Origin: CAZADH01 sp964483805
GTDB lineage: Bacteria > Muiribacteriota > Ozemobacteria > Ozemobacterales > Ozemobacteraceae
Length of the DNA stretch: 13,995 bases
Direction of reading: 5' to 3'
Assembly (NCBI GenBank): GCA_964483805.1
Contig: CAZADH010000152.1
Span: 1-13,995, forward strand
The position numbers and the translations under genes were made by a program. Under the pieces are notes generated by a model. That model did no database searches and was not told where the DNA came from. It was given only the letters and a program-made list of their open reading frames with translations. Shown in pieces: positions 6,504-13,722 of the stretch (positions within the stretch are counted from its first letter, which is position 1; the number at the start of each line of letters is the position of its first letter).

Positions 6504-7769
6504 ATGAGCGGTCTGCGACATTGGCTCACCACCCATCCACTGTGGAAGTTCCCGGACTTCCGCTGGTTTTTTCTCGGCAAGTTGACCTCGGCCATTGGTG
6601 ATAAGTTCTTTACGATCGCGCTCAGTTGGTGGGTCATTTCGGGCGAGGGCGGCGAGACGGCAAACGCGAAGGCTCATCTCGGCGGCCTGATGGCGATGAA
6701 CTTCCTGCCTGTGGTTCTGTTTGGGCCGTTCATCGGCACCCTGGTCGATCGTTCCGACAAGCGGGCGGCGATGATCGTTGCCGATGTCTGCCGGTGTCTG
6801 CTCATCGTGTCGATGTGTGTGCTGCTCGTGCACCAGCAGCTCGGTCTGCTCGAGCTGTACCTGTTCTGTTTCTTCATCGCGCTGTTTGTGCCGCTGTTCG
6901 AATCGGCGGCCGGGAGCGCGCTGATGCGCCTGACCGATGAGGAAACGTTGCCGCAGGCCGCCGCCGCCGACTCGGCGATCGTCAACATCTCGGGGGTCAT
7001 CGGGGCGGCGCTGGGCAGCATCATGCTTGCGACCATTGGTGTTCTGGGAGCATTCGTCGTTAACGCGGTGTCGTTCGCGTTCTCGTTTTTGATGGTCTGG
7101 CGTTTGCAGGCCAATCTCGCCCCCGCGGCCACGATCGAATCGGGGTTCAATACCGATATGAGTGCGGGGCTCGAGTATCTGCGCAAGAACCGGCCGGTTT
7201 TGGCCTTGTTGGGGGCGTTTGCGCTGCTCAACTTTTTTGCGGCTCCGTTGTTGGTGTTGATCCCGATGATCGTCAAATTCGTGCTCAACGAGACGGTGTC
7301 GTGGGTGGCGATCTTCGAGGGGGCCATGGCGTTCGGGTCGGCGTTGACCGCTCTGGTGCTCAGTTTTTGCGTGCGTTTCCGCCGTATCTATCCGACGTTC
7401 TTCGTCAACATGGTATTGATGGCGGGTGTGTTCGTGGTCATGGCAATGACGACCGACAAGCGATGGTTGATTGGCGCCTTTCTGCTGGCAGGGGTCTCGG
7501 TGGCTTATGTCAATGCCCTGGCGATGATGCTCTTCCAGATCAACGTTCCCGACATGATGAAGGGCCGGTTCTTTGCGATCCTCTCGACCGTTTGTTTTGC
7601 GGTGATCCCGCTCACCTGCATGATCACCGGGGTGGTGAGTGAAATGTATTCTATTGCCACTGTATTGCAGATCAATGCGGCCGGCATGCTGGTCTTGGCG
7701 GGGTTGCTCCTCGTGATTCCACGGCTGCAAAACGAAGTGGGCGGTGAGACCGCGGCACCGGCGTCCTGA
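6504..7769 (+). CDS. MFS transporter (EntS/MFS_3-like)
   Basis: The product is a 421-residue polytopic inner-membrane protein with about twelve hydrophobic segments. The N-terminal FRWFFLGKLTSAIGDKFFTIALSWW and the loop GPFIGTLVDRSDKRAAMI (the MFS G-x-x-x-D-R-x-x-R-R/K motif A between TM2 and TM3) place it in the Major Facilitator Superfamily. It is closest in style to the EntS/MFS_3 exporters and macrolide-efflux relatives (an ADS-x-VN-x-SG segment after TM4 is typical). It most likely exports small molecules with proton exchange; the substrate is unknown. ATG 6504 is chosen over ATG 6492 because the latter lies inside the -10 box. It is transcribed divergently from the TAXI gene and converges with the MtaB-like gene, with a 54-nt gap. 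Confidence 0.88.
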   Translation: MSGLRHWLTTHPLWKFPDFRWFFLGKLTSAIGDKFFTIALSWWVISGEGGETANAKAHLGGLMAMNFLPVVLFGPFIGTLVDRSDKRAAMIVADVCRCLLIVSMCVLLVHQQLGLLELYLFCFFIALFVPLFESAAGSALMRLTDEETLPQAAAADSAIVNISGVIGAALGSIMLATIGVLGAFVVNAVSFAFSFLMVWRLQANLAPAATIESGFNTDMSAGLEYLRKNRPVLALLGAFALLNFFAAPLLVLIPMIVKFVLNETVSWVAIFEGAMAFGSALTALVLSFCVRFRRIYPTFFVNMVLMAGVFVVMAMTTDKRWLIGAFLLAGVSVAYVNALAMMLFQINVPDMMKGRFFAILSTVCFAVIPLTCMITGVVSEMYSIATVLQINAAGMLVLAGLLLVIPRLQNEVGGETAAPAS

Positions 7770-7823
7770 CGTGGTGACCGGGTCCGCGGGGCGTGGCGTC
7801 GCAGGGTGAGCTGATGCCGGCGG

Positions 7824-9209
7824 TCAGTGCCCGGAAAACACGGCAGCGCGGCACTCGTCTTCGTCGATCTCGGTGATGTGGACGGCCACTGTGGTATTGG
7901 TCTGCAGACAGGCGGTGGTATCGGCAATGCGGCAGGGCAGATACTCGCGCGAGAAACCGGTGACCGTGCCGCGGTCGCGCCGCTCGATGAGCACTTCGAC
8001 ACGGCGACCGAGAAACCGCGCATGAAAGATGCGGCTGGCGGCGCGGCGCACCTGTTCGGCGCGTTGCATGCGCTCGCGCTTGACCCCATTGCCGACCTGG
8101 CAGGCGAAACCGGCGGCCGGTGTGCCCGGGCGCGGTGAGAACGGGAACAGGTGGATGCGCGAGAACCCCAGGGTCGCGACGAAGGTCAGGCCGGTCGCGA
8201 ACCGGGCTTCGTCTTCGCCCGGGAAGCCGACGATGAGGTCGGTGGTGATGGCAATATCGGGTATTGCTTTGCGTACCCGCTCGACGACGGCGCGATACTC
8301 GGCGGTGTCGTAGGGACGTCGCATCGCCGCCAGGATCTCGTCGTGGCCCGCCTGCAACGGCAGGTGCAGGTGGTGGCATGCCCGCGGTGACCGGCGCAAC
8401 CAGTCGAGCAGCCCGGTGTCGACTTCCATCGGCTCGAGCGACGACAGGCGAATGCGCTCGAGGCCGTCGAGGTGATCGAGACGGTGCAGCAGGGGGGCCA
8501 ACCCGGACCCGTCGGCGGCTGCATAGCGGCCGAGATGCACGCCGGTGAGCACCAGTTCACGCCGGCCCAGGGCGACCTGGCGCGCTGCTTCGGCGAGAAC
8601 CGCGTCGGGTTCGACGCTGCGCTCGGGACCGCGCAAATCGGGAACGATGCAGTAGCTGCAGCGGTGGCGGCAGCCGTCCTGGACCTTGAGAAAACCGCGG
8701 GTGCGTGGGGCCGCGGGGTCAACCGGATCGTCGTGGTCGGGGGCCTGCGGTTCGTGCACGTGGTCGGGGTGCGCGGCTGCGGCCGGGGCGGTGACCGGTG
8801 TGGCGTCGGGTCGGGCTGTGGGTGGGCGTTCGCTCAGCAAGCGGTAGAGCTGCGGCATCTCGTTACGCCAACGCGCCGGCGCGAGGATCATGTCGGCGAG
8901 GGGCGTGCCGGGGTCGGTGCCGACCTCGCCGGGGGGCGTGGGGTGATCGCCCAGGGCGCGGGTGCCTTCGCAGCCAGTCAATACGATGTATGTCGACAGC
9001 CAGCGACGGCGGGTGGAGCGCAACAACTGGCGCGCTTTCTGCGAGGCGCGCGCGGTGACCGCGCAGCCGTTGAGCAGAAACACGGTCGGCGCACCGTCGC
9101 CCTTGTGGCGAACGAATCCGTGGTCGAGCAGCAACTGTGACAGGGTGTCGCCGTCGACCTGGTTGACTTTGCAACCCAGGGTCGAAACGAGAAAGGTGGG
9201 TGTCGTCAC
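7824..9209 (-). CDS. mtaB: tRNA (t6A37) methylthiotransferase, MtaB-like
   Basis: This radical-SAM enzyme of the MiaB/MtaB/RimO group is inferred to convert t6A to ms2t6A at position 37 of ANN-decoding tRNAs. The 461-residue product has the N-terminal cluster cysteines C13 (LGCKVNQ), C49 (NGCAVT) and C80 (TGCEG). The radical-SAM CxxxCxxC is C180/C184/C187 (GCRHRCSYC). A SSLEPMEVD segment, LHLPLQAGHDEIL and a C-terminal TRAM-like domain follow. LGCKVNQ with a single-residue GHDEIL loop favours MtaB over MiaB or RimO. The start is GTG 9209, with GGAG seven bases upstream; the longer open frame to 9797 lacks family similarity and overlaps moxR. Oddities are a Pro/Ala/His/Asp-rich insert at about 129-171 and NGC instead of the usual NTC. 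It is divergent from moxR. Confidence 0.9.
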   Translation of the reverse strand: MTTPTFLVSTLGCKVNQVDGDTLSQLLLDHGFVRHKGDGAPTVFLLNGCAVTARASQKARQLLRSTRRRWLSTYIVLTGCEGTRALGDHPTPPGEVGTDPGTPLADMILAPARWRNEMPQLYRLLSERPPTARPDATPVTAPAAAAHPDHVHEPQAPDHDDPVDPAAPRTRGFLKVQDGCRHRCSYCIVPDLRGPERSVEPDAVLAEAARQVALGRRELVLTGVHLGRYAAADGSGLAPLLHRLDHLDGLERIRLSSLEPMEVDTGLLDWLRRSPRACHHLHLPLQAGHDEILAAMRRPYDTAEYRAVVERVRKAIPDIAITTDLIVGFPGEDEARFATGLTFVATLGFSRIHLFPFSPRPGTPAAGFACQVGNGVKRERMQRAEQVRRAASRIFHARFLGRRVEVLIERRDRGTVTGFSREYLPCRIADTTACLQTNTTVAVHITEIDEDECRAAVFSGH

Positions 9210-9309
9210 TCGGGGTCTCCAAAACGGGCAGATCGTCGCCGTGCCGATGGGGGCCGGCGCGAGGTATGCTATCACAAAGCCGTGACGAGAGCGGCGTGTG
9301 GCAATGAGC

Positions 9310-9338
9310 TTGAGCCGCGCGCCGGTGCGTTCTACAAT
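9310..9338 (+). promoter_or_regulatory. Sigma-70-type promoter directly abutting moxR
   Basis: TTGAGC (9310-9315) and TACAAT (9333-9338) are separated by 17 nt. The moxR ATG at 9345 follows the -10 box after only six bases, so the expected start of transcription is at or beside the start codon. No Shine-Dalgarno precedes the ATG. Together these suggest a leaderless mRNA. A further -10-like TATGCT (9265-9270) lies upstream without a matching -35. The rest of the 135-nt divergent gap holds nothing else I can name. Confidence 0.55.
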
Positions 9339-9344
9339 GGCGGC

Positions 9345-10286
9345 ATGGCCGACACCAACAGCGAGCGACTGATCGACAACATCGAGCGGGTCATCAAGGG
9401 CAAACGCGACGTCATCCGGCTCGTGGTGACCGCGGCGTTGGCGAATGCGCATGTCTTGCTCGAAGACGTGCCGGGCACCGGTAAGACCATGCTCGCGCGC
9501 TCCCTCGCCCTTTCGGTCGAGGCGGTGTGCAAACGGGTGCAGTTCACGCCCGACCTGCTGCCGATGGACATCACCGGCTCGATGATCTACAACCCCAAGA
9601 CCGCCGAGTTCTCGTTCAAGCAGGGGCCGATCTTCACCAACATCTTTCTGGCCGACGAGATCAACCGGGCCACGCCGCGCACCCAGTCGAGTCTCCTCGA
9701 AGTCATGGAGGAACGGCAGGTCAGCGTCGATGGCGCGGTCCGGGCGGTTCCCGAGGTGTTCTTCGTGCTGGCGACGCAGAATCCGATCGAGCAGCACGGC
9801 ACCTATCCGCTACCGGAAGCGCAACTCGACCGCTTTCTCTTCAAGCTGTCGATGGGTTACCCCGACGCGGCCGGCGAGATGGCGATGCTCGACGGTCACG
9901 AGCGCGGCGCGCCGATCCAGCAACTGGCGCCGGTCCTGTCGTTGGCCGAGTTTGCCGCGATGCAACGGCGGGTGATGCAAGATACCCGCGTCGTGCCCGA
10001 AGTGAAACGGTACATCCTCGACGTCGTCGGCGATCTGCGGCGGCACGCCGACCTGGCCCTGGGGCCGAGCCCGCGGGCGGCGATCGCGCTGATGCGTGCC
10101 GGGATGGCCGCCGCCGTGGTGGCGGGGCGCGATCATGTGCGGCCCGACGACATCAAGATGCTGGCGCCGCACGTGCTCGCCCATCGCCTCGCCTTGAAGG
10201 CCTCGGCGCTGATCAAGAAGGTTCAGGCGCGCGACGTGGTCGGCAGCGTGCTCGACCGCGTGCCGGTGCCGACGATGCGGACCTGA
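9345..10286 (+). CDS. MoxR-family AAA+ ATPase
   Basis: The product is a 313-residue cytosolic AAA+ chaperone-like ATPase. Walker A is EDVPGTGKT (40-48), Walker B is IFLADE (100-105), sensor 1 falls in ATQNPIEQ (N145) and EAQLDRF (157-163) supplies a likely arginine finger. The C-terminal lid with GPSPRAAIALMRAG is typical of the family. MoxR proteins work with vWA/DUF58 proteins in maturation of enzymes or complexes, often in the envelope. The downstream DUF58 and transglutaminase genes fit this well-known cluster. ATG 9345 is preferred over GTG 9282, which adds 21 residues without similarity, because family members begin near this Met and a promoter ends just before it. The specific client is unknown. 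Confidence 0.95.
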   Translation: MADTNSERLIDNIERVIKGKRDVIRLVVTAALANAHVLLEDVPGTGKTMLARSLALSVEAVCKRVQFTPDLLPMDITGSMIYNPKTAEFSFKQGPIFTNIFLADEINRATPRTQSSLLEVMEERQVSVDGAVRAVPEVFFVLATQNPIEQHGTYPLPEAQLDRFLFKLSMGYPDAAGEMAMLDGHERGAPIQQLAPVLSLAEFAAMQRRVMQDTRVVPEVKRYILDVVGDLRRHADLALGPSPRAAIALMRAGMAAAVVAGRDHVRPDDIKMLAPHVLAHRLALKASALIKKVQARDVVGSVLDRVPVPTMRT

Positions 10287-10439
10287 CGTGGGCGTGCCGG
10301 CAGTGACCCCGGTCGCCCGCCCACGACTGCCGCCACGGACGTGGGCAGGAGCCCCGGATCGGGCCTGCGCCAGGGATGGCGCGTCTCGGCCCGAGCAGGC
10401 GGCGTTTCGGGGTGGCACCCGGACGGTGCCGCTGCCCCG

Positions 10440-11762
10440 ATGGGCGTAGTGGGGCAGCGCGGGGCCGTCCGCGCCTTCGCCCGGCAACCCTGGCTGAAAA
10501 TCGGCCTCGGGGTCAGCGTTCTGTTGGGTCTGTATCTGCTGCCATCGGTCGGCCTCCCGGCGCTGGGGTTCGTGCTGTTTCCGCTGGTGGTCGGGCTCGT
10601 GTCCTGGCAATACGTGCGGGCTAACGATGGCGGCTTTCGCTTGCTGGCACGGGCGATGCCGTCGGCCTGCTACGAGGGCGAACGTCTGTACATTGTATTG
10701 ACGCTTGCCTGGGAACGGTCGCTGCCGTTTGTCTATGCCACCGCCCGCGATCAGTTTCCGCCCACGGGAAATCTCGAGGGCCCCGAGATGATGGTCACCG
10801 AGGCAGCCGTTGGGTTCGATCGGTTGGTGCGGCTTGCCTACGAGATCGAGGTCAATCGGGGCCACGGTGATTTCGTGGTTGGCCCGCTGGTGGTGACCTT
10901 GTTCGATCCGCTGCGCCTCTTTGCCCGCGAGCAGGTGATTGCTGCCCCGGCGCCGTTGCGGGTGCACCTCGCACCGGCGGCGACCCCGGTCGATCTCGAT
11001 CTTGCCAATGTATTGACACCGATGGGTGATACTGCGTCGCAGCGCACCGGGCACAGCCTCGAGTTTTTTGGTATCCGCGAGTTTCGCAGCGGCGATGACC
11101 CCCGCTCGATCTGTTGGACGAAGTCGGCGCAGTGCGACCGGTTGATCATTCGCGAATTCGAGCTCGACTCGAAGGCCTCGGTGGTGGTGGTGTTGAACAC
11201 CGACGTCAAGAAGATCAAGGGCATGGGCTTCGGCAACAGTCTGAAGCGGGCCATCCTGCCGGTGGCGGGGATCATCGATGCGTGTCGTCGCCGGCAACGC
11301 GAGGTGCGCCTGGTGGTGCCGCTCGCCGATGAACCGCGGGTGCTCGAGATTCTGCCGACGCCCGCATCGGTGCTGTTCAACCTCGAGCTGTTGGCCCGGT
11401 TGCCGGGGTCGACCGGTGTCGACTTCACCACGTTGTTGGCGAGCGCGGCCGCTTTCATCGGTCCGGGGACGGTCGTGTTTGCGGTGTCGCACACGCTCGA
11501 TCTCGACCTCGAAGGGGTGCTCGAAGCGCTTCTGGCCATGCGGGCGCGGCGGGCGCGGGTGGCGCTGTGGGCCGTCGACGACACGGGCATGCTGCGCTTT
11601 TCGGAACAGCAACCGGTGCCGCTGACCAAAGACCAACTGGCCGAGCGGCTCGGCGAGTTGGGCATCGAGTTCGCCTTGCTGCCGTCGGTGCGCGAAGGTG
11701 CCGGGCCACCGGCGCCGGTCGAGGCCGGTGGGGCGCGGGTGGCCGAAGGGGGACGCCGGTGA
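10440..11762 (+). CDS. DUF58 domain-containing membrane protein
   Basis: Two adjacent N-terminal TM helices (about 19-37 and 39-56) anchor a soluble part. The DUF58 signature is GIREFRSGDDPRSICW (211-226), followed by SAQCDRLIIREFE. The rest resembles a vWA-like fold, but the metal site after VVVVLNTD is degenerate. From ATG 10440 the length is 440 residues, usual for the family. The same frame is open from GTG 10341 (473 residues) and no Shine-Dalgarno decides, so the start is uncertain. It is a probable partner of the MoxR ATPase. The stop overlaps the GTG of the next gene (GTGA), so the two are likely translationally coupled. The usual IxW residues of the signature are kept, with Cys225 between I224 and W226. 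The 10287-10439 stretch shows no other feature. Confidence 0.9.
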   Translation: MGVVGQRGAVRAFARQPWLKIGLGVSVLLGLYLLPSVGLPALGFVLFPLVVGLVSWQYVRANDGGFRLLARAMPSACYEGERLYIVLTLAWERSLPFVYATARDQFPPTGNLEGPEMMVTEAAVGFDRLVRLAYEIEVNRGHGDFVVGPLVVTLFDPLRLFAREQVIAAPAPLRVHLAPAATPVDLDLANVLTPMGDTASQRTGHSLEFFGIREFRSGDDPRSICWTKSAQCDRLIIREFELDSKASVVVVLNTDVKKIKGMGFGNSLKRAILPVAGIIDACRRRQREVRLVVPLADEPRVLEILPTPASVLFNLELLARLPGSTGVDFTTLLASAAAFIGPGTVVFAVSHTLDLDLEGVLEALLAMRARRARVALWAVDDTGMLRFSEQQPVPLTKDQLAERLGELGIEFALLPSVREGAGPPAPVEAGGARVAEGGRR

Positions 11763-13450
11763 ACGACGAACGACGCGCCAGGAGCGACGTCGAGGTCATG
11801 CGTGCGCCGACGACGGCGGACCCCGACAGCGAGCACCTGGGCATGGGTGAGCCGGTGCGTCGGGCCCGCGCCCTGCTCCTGCTGGTCGCCATGTTGATGA
11901 CGGTGCTGTTGGTGCTGGCGGTCCAGTTCATCCTCGTCGATGCCGACGGCATCGTGTTTCCGTTCACCCGACCGGCCGGCAACGGCGCCGCTTATCCGGA
12001 CGGCATCGTCGGATCGTTGCCCGAACTCGATTTCGGCCCCGCGCCGCGGGCCGCCGACCAGGGGGATTCTGCGGCGTTCTTGCGCGATGCCGTCTGTGTG
12101 ATCGGAGTGGCGACCGCGTCCGCCCGGACCCTGCGCGACCGCCTGTATCTGCGGGTGCGTACCTATGAAAGGCTGGGCCAGTGGCTGGCTTTCACCCGGC
12201 AGGGTTTCGTCGAAAACGACGACGCGTGGAATTTTGCCGTTTTTGCGACGGAACCGCTGGGGCTGTCTGGCGAAATGACATACAATGTATTGTTTCTTCG
12301 CCCGCATGAGCCGGTGTTGCCGCATCTGCCGCGGCTGCGGCGGCTGGTGACCGATCACTGTTACATGTTCGGGCGCGACGGGGCGATCCGCCTGGCCCAG
12401 ACCATCGCCGCCGGCGACTGTTTCACCCTGCAATCCTGGCCACAGCCACTGTTCAGCCACCGGTCACGGGTCGCCTCGGTGTCGGCGGGCAGCCCGTGGT
12501 TGTCGGGCGGCGATCTTGGTGAGCCGAAGTTGCGGCAACTGGCAGACCAGGTGGTTTCGGCGTCCGGCACGCCGGAGCAACGGGTCGAGGCTGTGCGCGG
12601 GTTCCTCGAACAGAACTGCCGCTACACCCGGTTGCCGCCGCCCGTTCCCTATGGTCAGGGTCCCCTGCCGTTTTTCCTTCTGCAGTCCCGAGCCGGTCAC
12701 TGTCAGCACTATGCTGCGGCCGCCGCGTTCCTGTTGCGGGCTGGCGGCGTGCCGTGCCGCATCGCTGGAGGTTTTCTCACATCACGGGTCGACAAGGAGA
12801 CGGGGACGTATTACGTGGGCATCGATGCGGCCCATGCCTGGCCGGAGGTATTGACGACCGATGGTTGGGCTATTCTCGAGATCGGCCCGCGCACGGTGGC
12901 GGTTGGCGAGCGCGAGGCCGGGGCAGCCCTCGAAAAACTGCGGCTGCCGGCGTTTGCCGAGATGAAGGCCCGGGCCGCCCGCGAGGCCGAGGCCGGTGCC
13001 GACAGCAGCCTGTTTGCAGAAGCGGCGCGGCGACGGCAGCGGGCGCGTGAGCGCCGACCGAGCCGGGAGTGGGCGGCGTCGCCGGAGCGATTCTCGGCCT
13101 GGCGTTCGCGTGGCGACGGGTTGGCTGGGCCGCCGACGGCGGTGGCGCCGGATGCGGTGCCGGGACGCGATGGTGCCGAGGGGACGGCGGCGGCCCCGCG
13201 CCAGTGGCGGGCGTTGGGGCGCGCCGCCCTGGTCATCCTCGTGGTGGGCGTGCTCTGGGTTGGCGGGTTGGTGCGGTTATTGATGCAATACACGATGTTG
13301 CTGTGGCAGTCGTGGGTCCGCCGCGATCGGCGCCGCTCCGAGCGCGCCCACGATTCGCTCAAGCACGCTGGCGGGGGTGACTGTCGCTGGCCTCGCAGAC
13401 GAACTGGCGGCGCGATCCGGGGAGGCGCAGCCACATTTGCCGGCCGATGA
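11759..13450 (+). CDS. TgpA-like transglutaminase-domain membrane protein
   Basis: The frame of 563 residues starts at GTG 11759, with AAGGGGGA six bases upstream, and overlaps the DUF58 stop. A short charged cytosolic N-terminus leads to one TM helix (about 38-60), a large periplasmic part and a second TM (about 487-510). The transglutaminase-like core has Cys315 in AGHCQHYAAA and His359 in AAHAWPEV. At the third triad position it has Glu374 (WAILEIGP) where Asp (DPT) is usual. TgpA relatives normally have five or six N-terminal TMs; only one is seen here. Past about residue 540 this frame turns into Arg/Gly-rich sequence without family similarity, while a DUF4129-like tail continues in the +1 frame (see 13377-13718). 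This suggests the true C-terminus is split by a G5 run at 13373-13377. It probably acts with MoxR and DUF58 in the envelope. Confidence 0.85.
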   Translation: MNDERRARSDVEVMRAPTTADPDSEHLGMGEPVRRARALLLLVAMLMTVLLVLAVQFILVDADGIVFPFTRPAGNGAAYPDGIVGSLPELDFGPAPRAADQGDSAAFLRDAVCVIGVATASARTLRDRLYLRVRTYERLGQWLAFTRQGFVENDDAWNFAVFATEPLGLSGEMTYNVLFLRPHEPVLPHLPRLRRLVTDHCYMFGRDGAIRLAQTIAAGDCFTLQSWPQPLFSHRSRVASVSAGSPWLSGGDLGEPKLRQLADQVVSASGTPEQRVEAVRGFLEQNCRYTRLPPPVPYGQGPLPFFLLQSRAGHCQHYAAAAAFLLRAGGVPCRIAGGFLTSRVDKETGTYYVGIDAAHAWPEVLTTDGWAILEIGPRTVAVGEREAGAALEKLRLPAFAEMKARAAREAEAGADSSLFAEAARRRQRARERRPSREWAASPERFSAWRSRGDGLAGPPTAVAPDAVPGRDGAEGTAAAPRQWRALGRAALVILVVGVLWVGGLVRLLMQYTMLLWQSWVRRDRRRSERAHDSLKHAGGGDCRWPRRRTGGAIRGGAATFAGR

Positions 13451-13718
13451 CGTGGTCCGCTGTTTCAACGACTTCGCCGCGACTCTCGGCACGACGGCCG
13501 GTCTGGGCCGGCAGGCAGCCGAGACGCCGCGCGAGTATCTCGAACGTCTGGCCCACGCGCTTGGGGTGCGCACCACCGAGGTCGCGACCGCCGCCGAGAC
13601 TTTTGCGTTGGCCCTGTACGGTCGCAAGGATCCTGACCCGGCAGCGGCACGTGCGTTCTGCGCGGTGCTGCAGGCCATGCTCGCCCGGGTGAGCGCGCGG
13701 GGGGCACCGGGGGGGTGA
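13377..13718 (+). CDS. DUF4129-like C-terminal domain, separate or frameshifted part of the TgpA relative
   Basis: This 113-residue frame overlaps the end of the transglutaminase gene by 74 nt. Its middle reads VVRCFNDFAATL, then AETPREYLERLA and later FALALYG and AARAFCAVLQAM. This matches the DUF4129 pattern (TPREY-x-x-x-LA ... A-x-YG) that forms the cytosolic tail of TgpA-type proteins. If one G of the G5 run at 13373-13377 is removed, the preceding frame runs straight into it (KHAGGVTVAGLADEL). GTG 13377 could also be a true start, making it a small coupled gene; no clear Shine-Dalgarno is present. It stops four bases before the end of the convergent cyclase gene. Split gene, sequencing error and programmed shift remain open. 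Confidence 0.7.
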   Translation: MTVAGLADELAARSGEAQPHLPADDVVRCFNDFAATLGTTAGLGRQAAETPREYLERLAHALGVRTTEVATAAETFALALYGRKDPDPAAARAFCAVLQAMLARVSARGAPGG

Positions 13719-13722
13719 GCGG

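Noticed and set aside
6483..7730. 415-codon minus-strand frame opposite the MFS gene
   Set aside because: Composition is His/Gln/Arg/Glu-rich without motifs; the plus strand encodes a clear MFS protein.
9210..9797. Upstream extension of the mtaB frame into moxR
   Set aside because: The conserved N-terminus begins at GTG 9209 with a GGAG site; the extension is the antisense of moxR.
10341..10439. GTG 10341 as the DUF58 start
   Set aside because: Not excluded, but it adds 33 residues without similarity and no ribosome site; ATG 10440 gives a family-typical length and TM placement.
11013..11041. TTGACA inside the DUF58 gene as an internal promoter
   Set aside because: There is no -10-like hexamer at 16-18 nt; the hexamer is part of the GTA-TTG codon context.
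9810..12460. Two long minus-strand frames opposite moxR, DUF58 and the TgpA-like gene
   Set aside because: Low-complexity Arg/His/Gln composition and full overlap with well-supported families on the plus strand.
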